Shown: piece after piece, positions 42,815 to 52,517 of the stretch
Position numbering within the stretch: the stretch's first letter is position 1
Layout: each line of letters starts with the position of its first letter
From: Oceanobacillus jeddahensis
GTDB taxonomy: Bacteria > Bacillota > Bacilli > Bacillales > Amphibacillaceae
DNA: 64,000 bases
Reading direction: 5' to 3'
Assembly: GCF_000750635.1 (NCBI RefSeq)
Contig: NZ_CCDM010000007.1
Span: forward strand, 120,497-184,496
Position numbers and translations under genes: made by a program
Notes under the pieces: model-generated
Databases searched by the model: none
Told to the model about the DNA's origin: nothing
What the model saw: only the letters and a program-made list of their open reading frames with translations

Positions 42815-44221
42815 CTAGCAGTTTGATATGTCCATTTCCTTCTCATCAGCAGGAGCAACTGGATACAACCCTGTCATGCAAGCCATGCAGACACCTTGAT
42901 TGATCGTTTTATCTTTGACGATGGCATTTTCCAAGCCTTGTTCAGATAGGTAAGCAATACTGTCTGCCCCAATGATTTCCCCAATTTCCTCAATACTATT
43001 GTTTGCCCCGATCAGCTCTTCCTTCGTAGACATATCGATTCCATAATAACAAGGATCTGTGATCGGCGGGGAAGCTATGCGTACATGGACCTCACTTGCA
43101 CCAGCTTCTTTTAACATCTTTACAATTCTTCTGCTGGTTGTTCCGCGAACAATCGAATCGTCGATCATAATAACACGTTTTCCTTCTACGATTCCGCGGA
43201 CTGGAGATAGCTTCATCTTAACACCAAGCTCTCTCAGCTCCTGGGAGGGCTGGATAAATGTTCTTCCAACGTAACGATTTTTGATAATTCCCATTTCATA
43301 AGGCAGCTTACTTTCCTCTGCATAGCCAATGGCAGCTGAAATACTGGAATCGGGCACACCTATCACTAAATCTGCATCAACCGGGGCTTCCTTAGCCAGT
43401 TCTTTTCCCATCCGCTTTCGTGATGCATGGACATTGACATAATTTAAATCACTATCCGGTCTGGAAAGATAGACATATTCCATCGCACACATTTGTCTCT
43501 TGCCACGCGGAGCAAAGCGGAAGGAAGTAAGACCATCTTGATTGATTTTAATTAACTCCCCCGGCAATATTTCTCTTTCAAAGGTTGCACCGATTTGATC
43601 AAAAGCACATGTTTCCGATGCAACGACATACGCTTCTCCTATTCTGCCAATAGAAAGTGGTCTGATTCCGGTTGGGTCCAGTGCAGCATATAGGGTGTCA
43701 TCCTCTAAAATAAGATAGGCATAAGCACCCTTAACACGGTTGAGCGCTTCTGAGATGGTTGTTTCATTTATCTCTCCGCTCCGTTTCATCAAATGAGCCA
43801 GCACTTCTGTATCTGAAGTCGTCTGAAAAATACTTCCCTCTTTTTCAAGCTCTTCCCGTAATGCGGTAGCGTTCATTAAATTCCCATTATGTGCTAACGC
43901 CATGCCGCTCGTAAGCGACTGAAAAAGAAGGGGCTGTACATTTTCCAGCCCTTTTCCGCCCTGTGTGGCATACCTTACATGCCCTAAAGCAATTTTCCCG
44001 CTTAAATCATCAAATTTCACTTGTTTAAAAACGTCATTAACCAGTCCAAGCTGTTTATAGCCGGTTAACTCCTTATCTTTGCTGACAACAACCCCGGCAC
44101 CTTCCTGCCCGCGGTGCTGCATCGAATGTAATCCATAATAGGTTAATTCTGCTGCTTTCTCATGTCCCCAAATTCCGAATACGCCGCATTCCTCGTTTAT
44201 GCCTTTGATTTCAGCAAGCAT
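42815..44221 (-). CDS. purF: Amidophosphoribosyltransferase
   Basis: 468 aa. First committed step: PRPP plus glutamine to phosphoribosylamine. An 11-residue propeptide precedes the N-terminal nucleophile Cys12 (NEECGVFGIWG), as in the B. subtilis enzyme. The PRPP loop is VIMIDDSIVRGTTSRRIV. Cysteines for the oxygen-sensitive Fe-S cluster of the Bacillus-type enzyme are present, including the C-terminal INQGVCMACMTGLYP. The ATG after AAAGGAG is used. It overlaps purL by 25 bp. Confidence 0.97.
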   Translation of the reverse strand: MLAEIKGINEECGVFGIWGHEKAAELTYYGLHSMQHRGQEGAGVVVSKDKELTGYKQLGLVNDVFKQVKFDDLSGKIALGHVRYATQGGKGLENVQPLLFQSLTSGMALAHNGNLMNATALREELEKEGSIFQTTSDTEVLAHLMKRSGEINETTISEALNRVKGAYAYLILEDDTLYAALDPTGIRPLSIGRIGEAYVVASETCAFDQIGATFEREILPGELIKINQDGLTSFRFAPRGKRQMCAMEYVYLSRPDSDLNYVNVHASRKRMGKELAKEAPVDADLVIGVPDSSISAAIGYAEESKLPYEMGIIKNRYVGRTFIQPSQELRELGVKMKLSPVRGIVEGKRVIMIDDSIVRGTTSRRIVKMLKEAGASEVHVRIASPPITDPCYYGIDMSTKEELIGANNSIEEIGEIIGADSIAYLSEQGLENAIVKDKTINQGVCMACMTGLYPVAPADEKEMDISNC

Positions 44222-46425
44222 GGAATAGCTCCTTTCCAAAGTGCTTTTAACGCTGCTGCATCTTCCTGTACCATCTTCTCGTTATTTGCCATGATAGTTA
44301 GCTGATTATCTGCTGTTACCTCACCGAGTTTAACTGCATCCGCAAATACATCTTCCAAAGCGGCCTGATGCTCCGGCTTCACAGTAATAAGAAAACGTGA
44401 TTGGGTTTCACTGAATAACGCAATCGTTGCATCTCCTGCAAGTGTTACTTCTGCACCCAGCGCTTCACTGGAGAATAACGATTCCGCTAAAGCAACTCCT
44501 AATCCGCCCTCTGCAAGGTCATGCGCAGATTGGATTTTACCCTGTCTGATTAAAGAGAGCAGTTTTTCTTGACGTTCCGCTTCGACAGTTAAATCCAGAT
44601 GCGGTGCTTTTCCTTCATATTTTCCATCCTGGATAAATTGCAATTCACTGCCGCCAAATTCATTTTTCGTTTCCCCGATAAGATAAATACTGTCGCCGGC
44701 TTTTTGGAAAAAGCTTGGCGTAATATGTGCCGTAGATTCATGCAGTCCAACCATTCCGACAACCGGTGTCGGATAAATCGATTTCCCTTTAGACTGATTA
44801 TATAAGGAAACATTTCCGCTGATAACCGGCGTTTGCAATGCTTTACAGGCAGCACTCATCCCTTCCACGCTTTTTTCCATTTGCCAGAAAATTTCCGGGT
44901 TTGTCGGATTACCGAAATTCAATCCATCTGTAAGACCTAATGGCTTTGCTCCGGAGCAGACAATATTGCGGGCTGCTTCTGCAACAGCAATCTTTCCGCC
45001 TTCTTCCGGGTCTAAATAAATGTAGCGGGAATTACAGTCGGTTGTAATTGCCAATGCTTTATCCGTACCCTTGATACGAACGACTGCTGCGTCAGAACCA
45101 GGTGTCACAACCGTATTGGTCTGCACCATAGAATCATATTGGTCATAGACCCACTCTTTACTGGCAATCGTCGGGCGCTGCAGTAATTGCTTTAACGTTT
45201 CTCCATGATGATCTACCGCTGGTGTTTGAACATCGATTTTCTGAAAAGCTTGATAGTAAGCTGCTTCCTTCGATGGCATATGATATACCGGAGCGTCATC
45301 CGCTAAAGAATCGACCGGAATATCTGCCACGACCTCATCGTGATGCTTGATACGGAAGACTTTTTCCTCGATAACCTTTCCGACTGGAACAGATTTCAAA
45401 CCGTACTTTTCAAAAATAGCGATGATTTCTTGTTCACGGCCAGCTTTCACGCAAAGCAGCATTCGTTCCTGTGATTCAGACAGCATCATTTCATAAGCAG
45501 TCATATTTTGCTCACGCTGCGGCACAAGATCTAAGTTCATTTCCAGCCCGGTACCTGCTTTACTCGCCATTTCGCTGGCAGAAGAGGTTAAGCCGGCAGC
45601 TCCCATATCCTGCATGCCGACAAGGGCGTCAGAATGAATGACCTCCATACAGGCTTCAATCAGCAATTTTTCCATAAACGGATCTCCAACTTGTACAGCA
45701 GGGCGGTCTTTGTTGGAATCTTCTGCTAAATCATCCGAGGCAAAGGTCGCGCCATGAATGCCGTCTCTCCCTGTTGGCGGTCCTGCATACAAAATCGTAT
45801 TGCCGATTCCCGCAGCAATTCCTTTTTGTACGTCATCATGATTGATCAGTCCCACACACATAGCATTGACAAGCGGATTATCCTCATAGCTGTCATCAAA
45901 TTGCACCTCTCCGCCGACAGTTGGAACACCGACACAGTTGCCATAACCGGCAATCCCGGCAACAACCTCGGAAAATAGATACTTGGTACGGTTCGTGGTT
46001 AACGGACCAAAGCGCAAAGAGTTCATTAACGCAATCGGACGTGCTCCCATGGAGAACACATCACGGATAATACCGCCGACGCCTGTTGCTGCTCCCTGAT
46101 ACGGCTCAACAGCGGAGGGATGATTATGACTTTCCACCTTGAAAACAACTGCCTGCTCGTCGCCAATATCAATGACTCCTGCACCTTCTCCAGGTCCCTG
46201 CAAAACATTTGGGCCTTCTGTCGGGAACTTTTTCAGAAGAGGCTTGGATGTTTTATAGCTGCAATGCTCTGACCACATAACAGAAAAGATGCCTGTCTCC
46301 GTAAAATTCGGACGACGGCCAAGAATTGTTTTGATTTTCTCAAACTCCTCATCATTTAAACCCATATCCTGATACATTCGATCTTGTTCAATTTTCTCTG
46401 GATCCATATTATGCGTTAACTGCAT
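44197..46425 (-). CDS. purL: FGAM synthase subunit PurL (small type)
   Basis: 742 aa, the ATPase subunit of the three-part Gram-positive FGAM synthase with PurQ and PurS (step 4). Segments include MWSEHCSYKTSKPLLKKF, VVFKVESHNHPSAVEPYQGA and the second ATP-site region NVSLYNQSKGKSIYPTPVVG. Size fits the small PurL, not the 1300-residue fused form. It starts behind GGAGGAG and overlaps purQ by 17 bp. Confidence 0.97.
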   Translation of the reverse strand: MQLTHNMDPEKIEQDRMYQDMGLNDEEFEKIKTILGRRPNFTETGIFSVMWSEHCSYKTSKPLLKKFPTEGPNVLQGPGEGAGVIDIGDEQAVVFKVESHNHPSAVEPYQGAATGVGGIIRDVFSMGARPIALMNSLRFGPLTTNRTKYLFSEVVAGIAGYGNCVGVPTVGGEVQFDDSYEDNPLVNAMCVGLINHDDVQKGIAAGIGNTILYAGPPTGRDGIHGATFASDDLAEDSNKDRPAVQVGDPFMEKLLIEACMEVIHSDALVGMQDMGAAGLTSSASEMASKAGTGLEMNLDLVPQREQNMTAYEMMLSESQERMLLCVKAGREQEIIAIFEKYGLKSVPVGKVIEEKVFRIKHHDEVVADIPVDSLADDAPVYHMPSKEAAYYQAFQKIDVQTPAVDHHGETLKQLLQRPTIASKEWVYDQYDSMVQTNTVVTPGSDAAVVRIKGTDKALAITTDCNSRYIYLDPEEGGKIAVAEAARNIVCSGAKPLGLTDGLNFGNPTNPEIFWQMEKSVEGMSAACKALQTPVISGNVSLYNQSKGKSIYPTPVVGMVGLHESTAHITPSFFQKAGDSIYLIGETKNEFGGSELQFIQDGKYEGKAPHLDLTVEAERQEKLLSLIRQGKIQSAHDLAEGGLGVALAESLFSSEALGAEVTLAGDATIALFSETQSRFLITVKPEHQAALEDVFADAVKLGEVTADNQLTIMANNEKMVQEDAAALKALWKGAIPCLLKSKA

Positions 46426-47095
46426 TGCTGCTCCTCCAATTCGCGATCATAGATTGAAATAGCCTTAAGCCGTCTTCACTTCCTAATAAAGCTTCCACTG
46501 CCCGTTCCGGATGCGGCATCATCCCCAACACATTACCGGCTTTATTACGGATACCGGCAATATCCTCTACGGAACCATTTGGATTGTTTTTATAGGTGAA
46601 TACGATTTGATTATTGTCCTTTAATTCCCGTAACGTTTCCTCATCACAGAAATAGTTGCCTTCCCCATGGGCGATTGGAAAACGGACAACCTCGTCTTTA
46701 TCATACAACGTTGTAAAAACCGTCTCATTATCCTTGGTAACCAATTCCTCCTGATGACACATAAACGAAAGGTTTTTATTGCGCATTAATGCTCCTGGCA
46801 GGAGTCCTGCTTCCGTCAATATCTGAAATCCATTGCAAATCCCCAGTACAGGCTTGCCTTTTTCCGCATGCTCTCGAATCTTGTTCATAATATCCGATGT
46901 AGATGCCATCGAACCAGACCGTAAATAATCTCCATAAGAAAAACCGCCTGGAATAAGAATGCCATCCACTTCATCTAACAAATGCGTATCTGTATACCAG
47001 ACAAGGCTTGCTTCAGCACCTGCAACCTCTCCAGCTGCATGGTACATGTCCCTGTCACAATTAGAACCTGGAAAAACAATCACAGCTACCTTCAC
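46409..47095 (-). CDS. purQ: FGAM synthase glutaminase subunit PurQ
   Basis: 228 aa, class I glutamine amidotransferase supplying ammonia to PurL. The nucleophile Cys is in GICNGFQIL (about residue 86), and the His/Glu are in MMPHPERAVE. It starts with GTG behind AGGAGG. purS ends 2 bp upstream of its start. Confidence 0.96.
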   Translation of the reverse strand: MKVAVIVFPGSNCDRDMYHAAGEVAGAEASLVWYTDTHLLDEVDGILIPGGFSYGDYLRSGSMASTSDIMNKIREHAEKGKPVLGICNGFQILTEAGLLPGALMRNKNLSFMCHQEELVTKDNETVFTTLYDKDEVVRFPIAHGEGNYFCDEETLRELKDNNQIVFTYKNNPNGSVEDIAGIRNKAGNVLGMMPHPERAVEALLGSEDGLRLFQSMIANWRSSNAVNA

Positions 47096-47097
47096 AA

Positions 47098-47343
47098 TTA
47101 TCGTGCCTCCTCTAGCTCGATCCGATAATCTTCAATAACCGGATTCGCCAATAATTGCTCACACATCTGAGTTACTCTTTTCTCTAATTCAGGCCCTTCC
47201 TCTACTTGAAGTTCAATATATTTTCCGACACGAACATCTTCCACCTCTGGATAATCCAAAGAATGAAGCGACGTTTGAATTGCCTTTCCCTGTGGATCTA
47301 ATACACCTTGTTTTAATGTAATGTATACCTGCACTTTTTTCAT
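47098..47343 (-). CDS. purS: FGAM synthase subunit PurS
   Basis: 81 aa, the small bridging subunit that joins PurL and PurQ. The pattern VQVYITLKQGVLDPQGKAIQ, then VRVGKYIELQVE, is characteristic. It overlaps purC by 4 bp (ATGA). Confidence 0.95.
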   Translation of the reverse strand: MKKVQVYITLKQGVLDPQGKAIQTSLHSLDYPEVEDVRVGKYIELQVEEGPELEKRVTQMCEQLLANPVIEDYRIELEEAR

Positions 47344-48053
47344 AGCTGCGCCTCCAAGCGATTTAGTATTTCTTCATATACGGTAATTAAATCTCCTGTG
47401 CCTTGACGAAAAACATCTTTATCTAATCTTTCATTCGTTTCGATATCCCATAATCTGCACGTATCGGGAGACACCTCATCAGAGAGCAGAATCTCACCAT
47501 CTTTGTTTCTACCAAATTCCAATTTAAAATCGACCAAACGGACACCAATAGCTGCAAAAATTTCTGTTAATGCCTTGTTCACTTTTCTTGCCTTCTCTTT
47601 AATATCTGCTAGTTCTTCTGCTGTGACATCCGTCAGAAAAAGCGCATGCTCATCATTAATCAACGGGTCTCCTAAACTATCATCCTTATAAAATAGTTCT
47701 GCCAGCGCAGGCTCAAAAGGCGTTTTCTCCTCGATCCCGAGACGCTTGGTAATGCTGCCTGTCGCAATATTCCGAATTACCACTTCTAACGGAATAATAT
47801 CTGTTTTCTGAACTATTTGGGTAGTAGGATCCAGCCGCTCGATAAAATGCGACGGGATTCCTTTATTTTCTAATGCTTGGAACAGGAGGGAAGAGATCTC
47901 ATTATTGAGTCTCCCCTTCCCGGTAAATTGAGCTTTCTTCTCTCCATTAAAAGCTGTTGCATCATTCTTATACGAGAGAATCAAGTGATTTTCATTCGTG
48001 TCTGATTGATAAACTTTCTTTGCTTTTCCTTCATACAAAAGCTCAAGTTCCAT
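47340..48053 (-). CDS. purC: SAICAR synthetase
   Basis: 237 aa, joins aspartate to CAIR using ATP. Key segments are LLYEGKAKKVYQSDTNE at the start, VVIRNIATGSITKRLG near residue 95, and LVDFKLEFGRNKDGEILLSDE near residue 180. The ATG behind AGGAGGTATTCCTAT is chosen; an upstream in-frame start would overlap purB and has no better site. 13 bp separate it from purB. Confidence 0.96.
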   Translation of the reverse strand: MELELLYEGKAKKVYQSDTNENHLILSYKNDATAFNGEKKAQFTGKGRLNNEISSLLFQALENKGIPSHFIERLDPTTQIVQKTDIIPLEVVIRNIATGSITKRLGIEEKTPFEPALAELFYKDDSLGDPLINDEHALFLTDVTAEELADIKEKARKVNKALTEIFAAIGVRLVDFKLEFGRNKDGEILLSDEVSPDTCRLWDIETNERLDKDVFRQGTGDLITVYEEILNRLEAQL

Positions 48054-48066
48054 ATAGGAATACCTC

Positions 48067-49362
48067 CTAGGCAAGTCCAATTTTTGTAAAGATTTGATCA
48101 ACATTCTTCAAATGATAGGTATAATCAAAGCAGTCATCGATTTCTTCCTGTGTTAATTTACTGGTAATCCGCTCATCCTGCTCTACCAATTCCTTAAAGG
48201 AAGTTGCTGTTTCCCAGGCTTCCATGGCTTTAGGTTGCACAATATCATAAGCTTCCTCCCGCGCCATTCCGTTATCGATCAGCGTTAACAATACACGTTG
48301 TGAGAAAATAACCCCGTGGGTACGATCAATGTTACGTTTCATATTTTCAGGAAATACTGTTAAGTTCTCTACAATATTGCCGAAGCGGTGCAGCATATAG
48401 TCGAGTGCAATCGTCGCATCCGGTAAAATGACACGCTCTGCAGAGGAATGCGAGATATCACGTTCATGCCACAAAGCAACATTTTCATAAGCCGTTACCA
48501 TATAACCACGGATCACCCGTGCCATCCCTGTCATATTTTCGGAGCCAATCGGGTTACGTTTATGCGGCATCGCAGAAGATCCTTTTTGACCTTTTGCAAA
48601 ACGCTCTTCTACTTCTCTTGTTTCAGTTTTTTGCAGGCCGCGTATCTCCGTTGCAAACTTTTCAATCGATGTAGCAATCAATGCTAACGTTGATAAATAA
48701 GCTGCATGACGGTCACGCTGTAAGGTTTGTGTGGATACCGGTGCCGGCGATGTTCCCAGCTTTTCGCAGACATATTGTTCTACAAACGGGTCGATATTGG
48801 CATAGGTTCCAACCGCTCCAGACATCTTTCCAAACTCTACATTCTTTGCAGCAAGCTCAAAACGCTCTACATTACGCTTCATTTCTTCATACCATAAGGC
48901 CATTTTCAAGCCAAAAGTCGTCGGCTCTGCATGCACGCCATGGGTGCGTCCCATCATGACAGTATGCTTATGTTCTTTCGCTTTTTCTTCTAAAATACGA
49001 ACAAAGCGATTCAATCCATTTCTTAAAATGTCATTTGCTTGTTTCAATATATAAGAAAGAGCTGTATCCACCACATCGGTAGAAGTCAAACCATAATGGA
49101 CCCATTTTTTTTCCTCGCCTAATGTTTCCGATACAGCGCGGGTGAATGCAACTACATCATGACGCGTTTCCTGCTCGATTTCATAGATACGGTTGATATC
49201 AAAGGAAGCATTCTTACGCAGTTTTTTAACGTCTTCTTCCGGAATAAATCCAAGCTCGCTCCATGCTTCACAAGCTAAAATTTCCACTTCCAGCCAAGCT
49301 TTGAATTTATTTTCCTCCGTCCAGATATTGCCCATTTCTTCTCTTGTATAACGTTCAATCAT
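48067..49362 (-). CDS. purB: Adenylosuccinate lyase
   Basis: 431 aa, acts twice: on SAICAR in IMP synthesis and on adenylosuccinate in AMP synthesis. The fumarase/aspartase-superfamily signature is GSSAMPHKRNP near residue 262 (catalytic-loop Ser). The catalytic His is in MMGRTHGVHAEP near residue 141. The start has GAGGAGG about 9 nt upstream. It overlaps purK by 4 bp. Confidence 0.97.
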   Translation of the reverse strand: MIERYTREEMGNIWTEENKFKAWLEVEILACEAWSELGFIPEEDVKKLRKNASFDINRIYEIEQETRHDVVAFTRAVSETLGEEKKWVHYGLTSTDVVDTALSYILKQANDILRNGLNRFVRILEEKAKEHKHTVMMGRTHGVHAEPTTFGLKMALWYEEMKRNVERFELAAKNVEFGKMSGAVGTYANIDPFVEQYVCEKLGTSPAPVSTQTLQRDRHAAYLSTLALIATSIEKFATEIRGLQKTETREVEERFAKGQKGSSAMPHKRNPIGSENMTGMARVIRGYMVTAYENVALWHERDISHSSAERVILPDATIALDYMLHRFGNIVENLTVFPENMKRNIDRTHGVIFSQRVLLTLIDNGMAREEAYDIVQPKAMEAWETATSFKELVEQDERITSKLTQEEIDDCFDYTYHLKNVDQIFTKIGLA

Positions 49363-50492
49363 TGGTTTGTTGCCTCCTCAAAAGTATGCAATTGTTTCCG
49401 TAAAGCCTCTGACGTTTCTGCTGTAAATGTAATATGACCCATTTTACGTTTTTCTTTCGGTTCTTCTTTTCCATACAGATGAAGAAAACCGAAATCATGC
49501 TTCGCAGTAAATTCGATTGCTTCCAGAAGGGATTCTCCTAAGATATTGATCATCGCGGTTGGCTGATGCAAATCGATAGGAATTAGCGGCAGTCCGCAAA
49601 TTGCCCGGATATGCTGCGTGAATTGCGATACAGTACACCCTTCTATCGTATAATGCCCGGAATTATGCGGTCTCGGCGCCATTTCATTCATATAAATCGT
49701 ACCCTCGCCAACAAACATTTCGATCGCAAAAGTACCAACAATCTCCATACGTTCCGCGATTTTCGCCGTCATCGCATACGCTTTTTCTTCAAGCACCGCG
49801 TCTATATCTGCTGGAGACGTTGTTTTGTAAAGAATATGGTCACGGTGTTCATTCTCCGCGATGGGAAAGAAGGTAATATCTCCTTGCTGCGATCTTGTAA
49901 AGACAACCGAAATTTCTTTATCAAAAGGAACCCATCGCTCTATTATACAATAGCCATGCTCTCGGAAAAATGCTAAAGCTTCCTTTTTATCTTCTTCTGT
50001 TGTGAGTTTTAGCTGTCCTTTTCCATCATACCCTCCCCGACAGGTTTTAATGACTGCCGGCAGCGGAATAACGGATAATGCTTCTTGACAGGCTTCCTTT
50101 GTTTTTACGATGCGAAATGCTGGTACGGAAAGCTCCAACTCATCCATCAGCAGCTTTTCTTTTTCACGGTTCTGGGTAACCTCTAAAGCCAATGCACCTT
50201 GTGGAAGCTTTCCTGCATTCTGGATAAGCTCTGCAGCATCCAGATCCACATTTTCAAATTCATATGTAATGACATCGGCTTTTTCAATTAATTCTTTTAC
50301 AGCCGTCATTTCTTTATAGTCTGCAACAATCTGTTCATCAGCAACCTGTGCAGTCGGGCAATTCGGTGTTGGATCTAAAACAACAATGCGGTATCCCATG
50401 TATCTGGCAGCAATCGCCATCATTCTGCCAAGCTGACCGCCGCCAATAATTCCAATCGTCTGAGGAGGCAAGATTTGTTTAATAGGTTGCAA
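49359..50492 (-). CDS. purK: N5-carboxyaminoimidazole ribonucleotide synthetase
   Basis: 377 aa, ATP-grasp enzyme making N5-CAIR from AIR and bicarbonate. The N-terminus TIGIIGGGQLGRMMAIAA is standard, as are PAVIKTCRGGYDGKGQ (ATP grasp) and NEMAPRPHNSGHYTIEGC. It starts with TTG behind GAGGGATCAGC and overlaps the purE end by 14 bp. Confidence 0.96.
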   Translation of the reverse strand: MQPIKQILPPQTIGIIGGGQLGRMMAIAARYMGYRIVVLDPTPNCPTAQVADEQIVADYKEMTAVKELIEKADVITYEFENVDLDAAELIQNAGKLPQGALALEVTQNREKEKLLMDELELSVPAFRIVKTKEACQEALSVIPLPAVIKTCRGGYDGKGQLKLTTEEDKKEALAFFREHGYCIIERWVPFDKEISVVFTRSQQGDITFFPIAENEHRDHILYKTTSPADIDAVLEEKAYAMTAKIAERMEIVGTFAIEMFVGEGTIYMNEMAPRPHNSGHYTIEGCTVSQFTQHIRAICGLPLIPIDLHQPTAMINILGESLLEAIEFTAKHDFGFLHLYGKEEPKEKRKMGHITFTAETSEALRKQLHTFEEATNQ

Positions 50493-50970
50493 GCTGATCC
50501 CTCATTTCCTGAACAGCGTCTTTCATTGCTGTACGGTATTCATTTAACGCCTTTTCTGCCTTTTCATCAAATGTGCTGATGATCTGTGTTGCTAAAATAG
50601 CAGCATTCTTTGCGCCCGCTTTACCAATAGCAACTGTTGCAGTCGGTACACCGCCAGGCATTTGAACAATCGATAAGAGTGAATCGACTCCTTGAAGTGC
50701 TTTGCTTTCAACAGGCACGCCAATAACCGGCAACGTTGTCTGTGAAGCAACCATTCCAGGCAGATGTGCTGCTCCACCAGCTCCAGCAATAATAACTTTC
50801 AGTCCTTTTTCCCGTGCTTCCTGAGCATAAGTAAACATATCATCTGGCGTACGGTGAGCGGAAATAACTTCTTTTTCATAGCTGATATCTAGCGTTTCAA
50901 GTTCTTTACAGGTATGCTGCATGGTTTCCCAATCGGAGATACTTCCCATAATGACACCAACTTGAGCCAT
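50479..50970 (-). CDS. purE: N5-CAIR mutase (class I PurE)
   Basis: 163 aa, converts N5-CAIR to CAIR. Motifs are GVIMGSISDWETM at the start, VISAHRTPDDMF and the AGAGGAAHLPGMVA loop near residue 70. It is first in the operon. Its leader contains, from the promoter inward, paired PurR boxes, a guanine-type riboswitch and a terminator. Confidence 0.97.
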   Translation of the reverse strand: MAQVGVIMGSISDWETMQHTCKELETLDISYEKEVISAHRTPDDMFTYAQEAREKGLKVIIAGAGGAAHLPGMVASQTTLPVIGVPVESKALQGVDSLLSIVQMPGGVPTATVAIGKAGAKNAAILATQIISTFDEKAEKALNEYRTAMKDAVQEMRDQLATY

Positions 50971-51180
50971 CGAATCCCTCTTTCTTTTTTTGTTGTTTTT
51001 TTTACGAATTTTAAAAGATAGTTTTTAAGATAATGTTCGGTTTTTGATTGAATAAATGAAATATCGGGTTACAGCTGACAACATTGCACGATTATTCGTT
51101 CCACCAGAAACCGTCGACAGCTATGCCTTTACATCCCCAAACTCTTACTACATCAAAAAATAAAATTGAAAACATTAAAA

Positions 51181-51219
51181 AAGTCCATTCACCTTCCATA
51201 AGGGAAGATGAATAGACTT
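51181..51219 (-). terminator. Riboswitch-controlled terminator in the purE leader
   Basis: A 17-bp stem with two G-U pairs (AAGTCTATTCATCTTCC pairing with GGAAGGTGAATGGACTT in the RNA), followed by TTTTTT. It lies about 100 nt downstream of the aptamer and about 210 bp before purE. It should form when guanine is bound. Confidence 0.8.
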
Positions 51220-51317
51220 GGTAAAAGTTGTTCAAAGCGTAGTGATCGGGACTTTTGAACATCCTTAATATAAGCATCATTCAACATCCGCTGTTCTTCA
51301 AACAACGGCTCATCCTC

Positions 51318-51386
51318 CCTCATAGTCCGGTCATTTACGGTGCCGGGTAGAAACTTCCTGAGCCTTATTCTCAAGTATATATGAGG
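51318..51386 (-). ncRNA. Guanine-type purine riboswitch, purE leader
   Basis: A 69-nt aptamer. P1 is CCTCATA/TATGAGG; the conserved joining and loop sequences are AATAAGG, GTTTCTACC and CACCGTAAAT. The specificity base equivalent to position 74 is C (GGACTATG), which selects guanine/hypoxanthine over adenine. With the downstream terminator it makes an off switch for the whole operon. Known for the same gene in B. subtilis. Confidence 0.95.
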
Positions 51387-51407
51387 CATTTTTCAATTGT
51401 TGAGTTT

Positions 51408-51436
51408 AGCATACCAAATAAAATAGAAAAATGCAA
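51408..51436 (-). promoter_or_regulatory. Promoter of the purine operon
   Basis: -35 TTGCAT (51431-51436), 17-bp spacer, -10 TATGCT (51408-51413), placing the start just ahead of the riboswitch aptamer. Confidence 0.65.
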
Positions 51437-51440
51437 GATA

Positions 51441-51483
51441 ATGTCGAACAATTTTAGCTTTACATGAAATTAATGTTCGGTTT
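51441..51483. promoter_or_regulatory. Paired PurR boxes upstream of purE
   Basis: Two inverted PurBoxes, GTCGAACAATT (51443-51453) and AATTAATGTTCGG (core GTTCG 51475-51479), with CGAAC and GTTCG cores 25 bp apart. This is the Bacillus PurR control-region layout. They sit immediately upstream of the -35 and reach the end of the UPF0316 gene. PRPP relieves PurR repression. Confidence 0.75.
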
Positions 51484-51484
51484 T

Positions 51485-52087
51485 TTAGGATTGTTCTTTT
51501 TCCTGACTTTCATTTTGTTTCTGTTCTTTATTATTATTGTTCTCTTTACGCATTAATTTTCCTTTACGAACCTGTTTTACCCAGAACCCGCCGTGAATTC
51601 GTTTTGGTTCATAGGAGATAATAAATGCTTTGGGGTCAATTTCGTGAATAGTTTCGTATAATCTCAATTCATATTTTCTTGGTGTTAAAATTTGAACAGA
51701 AAGTCTGTCTCCATCCATTCCATAGGAAGACCAGCTTGTTACACCATATCCCTTTTCACGAAGACGTTGTGTAAAATTTAAATCCGGATTAGCAGATACG
51801 ACATTTACGGTAATGTAACCGAGGGCAAGCTTTTCTTCAATTTTGGAACCAATGATCAAACCTGTTGCGAAACCTACCGCATAAGCAATCACATTTTGAA
51901 ATTGGTTGAGGTTATCTAGTACGAGCATCAGCCCAACAACATACATCACCATTTCAAATACACTTACAAATGCGGCAATATAGGTTCTGCCCTTTAGTGT
52001 TAAAATCATACGAACCGTCATAATGGATACGTATAACACATTCACTATAAATATAATGGCTACCATAATGAGTGCATTCTCTAACAT
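51485..52087 (-). CDS. UPF0316/DUF2179 membrane protein (YebE-like)
   Basis: 200 aa. Three N-terminal membrane spans (about 5-25, 35-58, 62-80) carry a cytosolic DUF2179 domain (about 110-170; GYGVTSWSSYGMDGDRLSVQI). The C-terminal tail is Lys/Asn/Glu/Gln-rich and low complexity. The B. subtilis homologue YebE also lies next to purE. DUF2179 may bind a small ligand; no function is established. Confidence 0.88.
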   Translation of the reverse strand: MLENALIMVAIIFIVNVLYVSIMTVRMILTLKGRTYIAAFVSVFEMVMYVVGLMLVLDNLNQFQNVIAYAVGFATGLIIGSKIEEKLALGYITVNVVSANPDLNFTQRLREKGYGVTSWSSYGMDGDRLSVQILTPRKYELRLYETIHEIDPKAFIISYEPKRIHGGFWVKQVRKGKLMRKENNNNKEQKQNESQEKEQS

Positions 52088-52517
52088 ATTGATTCCCCCT
52101 TTACCTCTATTAAGTGAAAATTTATTCAGTGAAAGTCGTGTATATCCCTTGCTAAATAAGGAAAAATGATTATGTCCTCGGCTTCCTTCTCGTAATCTCT
52201 TTGTGACCTATAGCAAGTTACATTGTGGTAAAATATCATCACAAACAGAAGAAAACGCATCAAAACAAATAACAGACCATGTGAATATTTCCCTTTATTT
52301 CCTAAAATAAAACACGTTGATTTTAAGTGAAACAAGGTTCCTTTAATTTACCATATTTATAATAAACAACGCTATATAATTTTTTGTAGAAGCTTCTACT
52401 CATATTATGATTTTTCATAAGTACGTAGACCAGGTTCATTCTTTATTTCAAAAGTTTCTTTCTGTATATTTAGATATAGTTCATTCCGCAATCTCCAAGC
52501 AAGGGAAGTGAGGAAAT
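52088..52517. other. 430-bp stretch with no supported gene
   Basis: AT-rich. A 69-codon minus-strand frame (52126-52335) would need a TTG start with a modest AAAGGA site, and its translation does not resemble a known protein. I see no hairpin or repeat-family match. Confidence 0.4.

Noticed and set aside
52126..52335. 69-codon minus-strand frame after the UPF0316 start
   Set aside because: TTG start with a weak site, no recognisable fold, no neighbour linkage.
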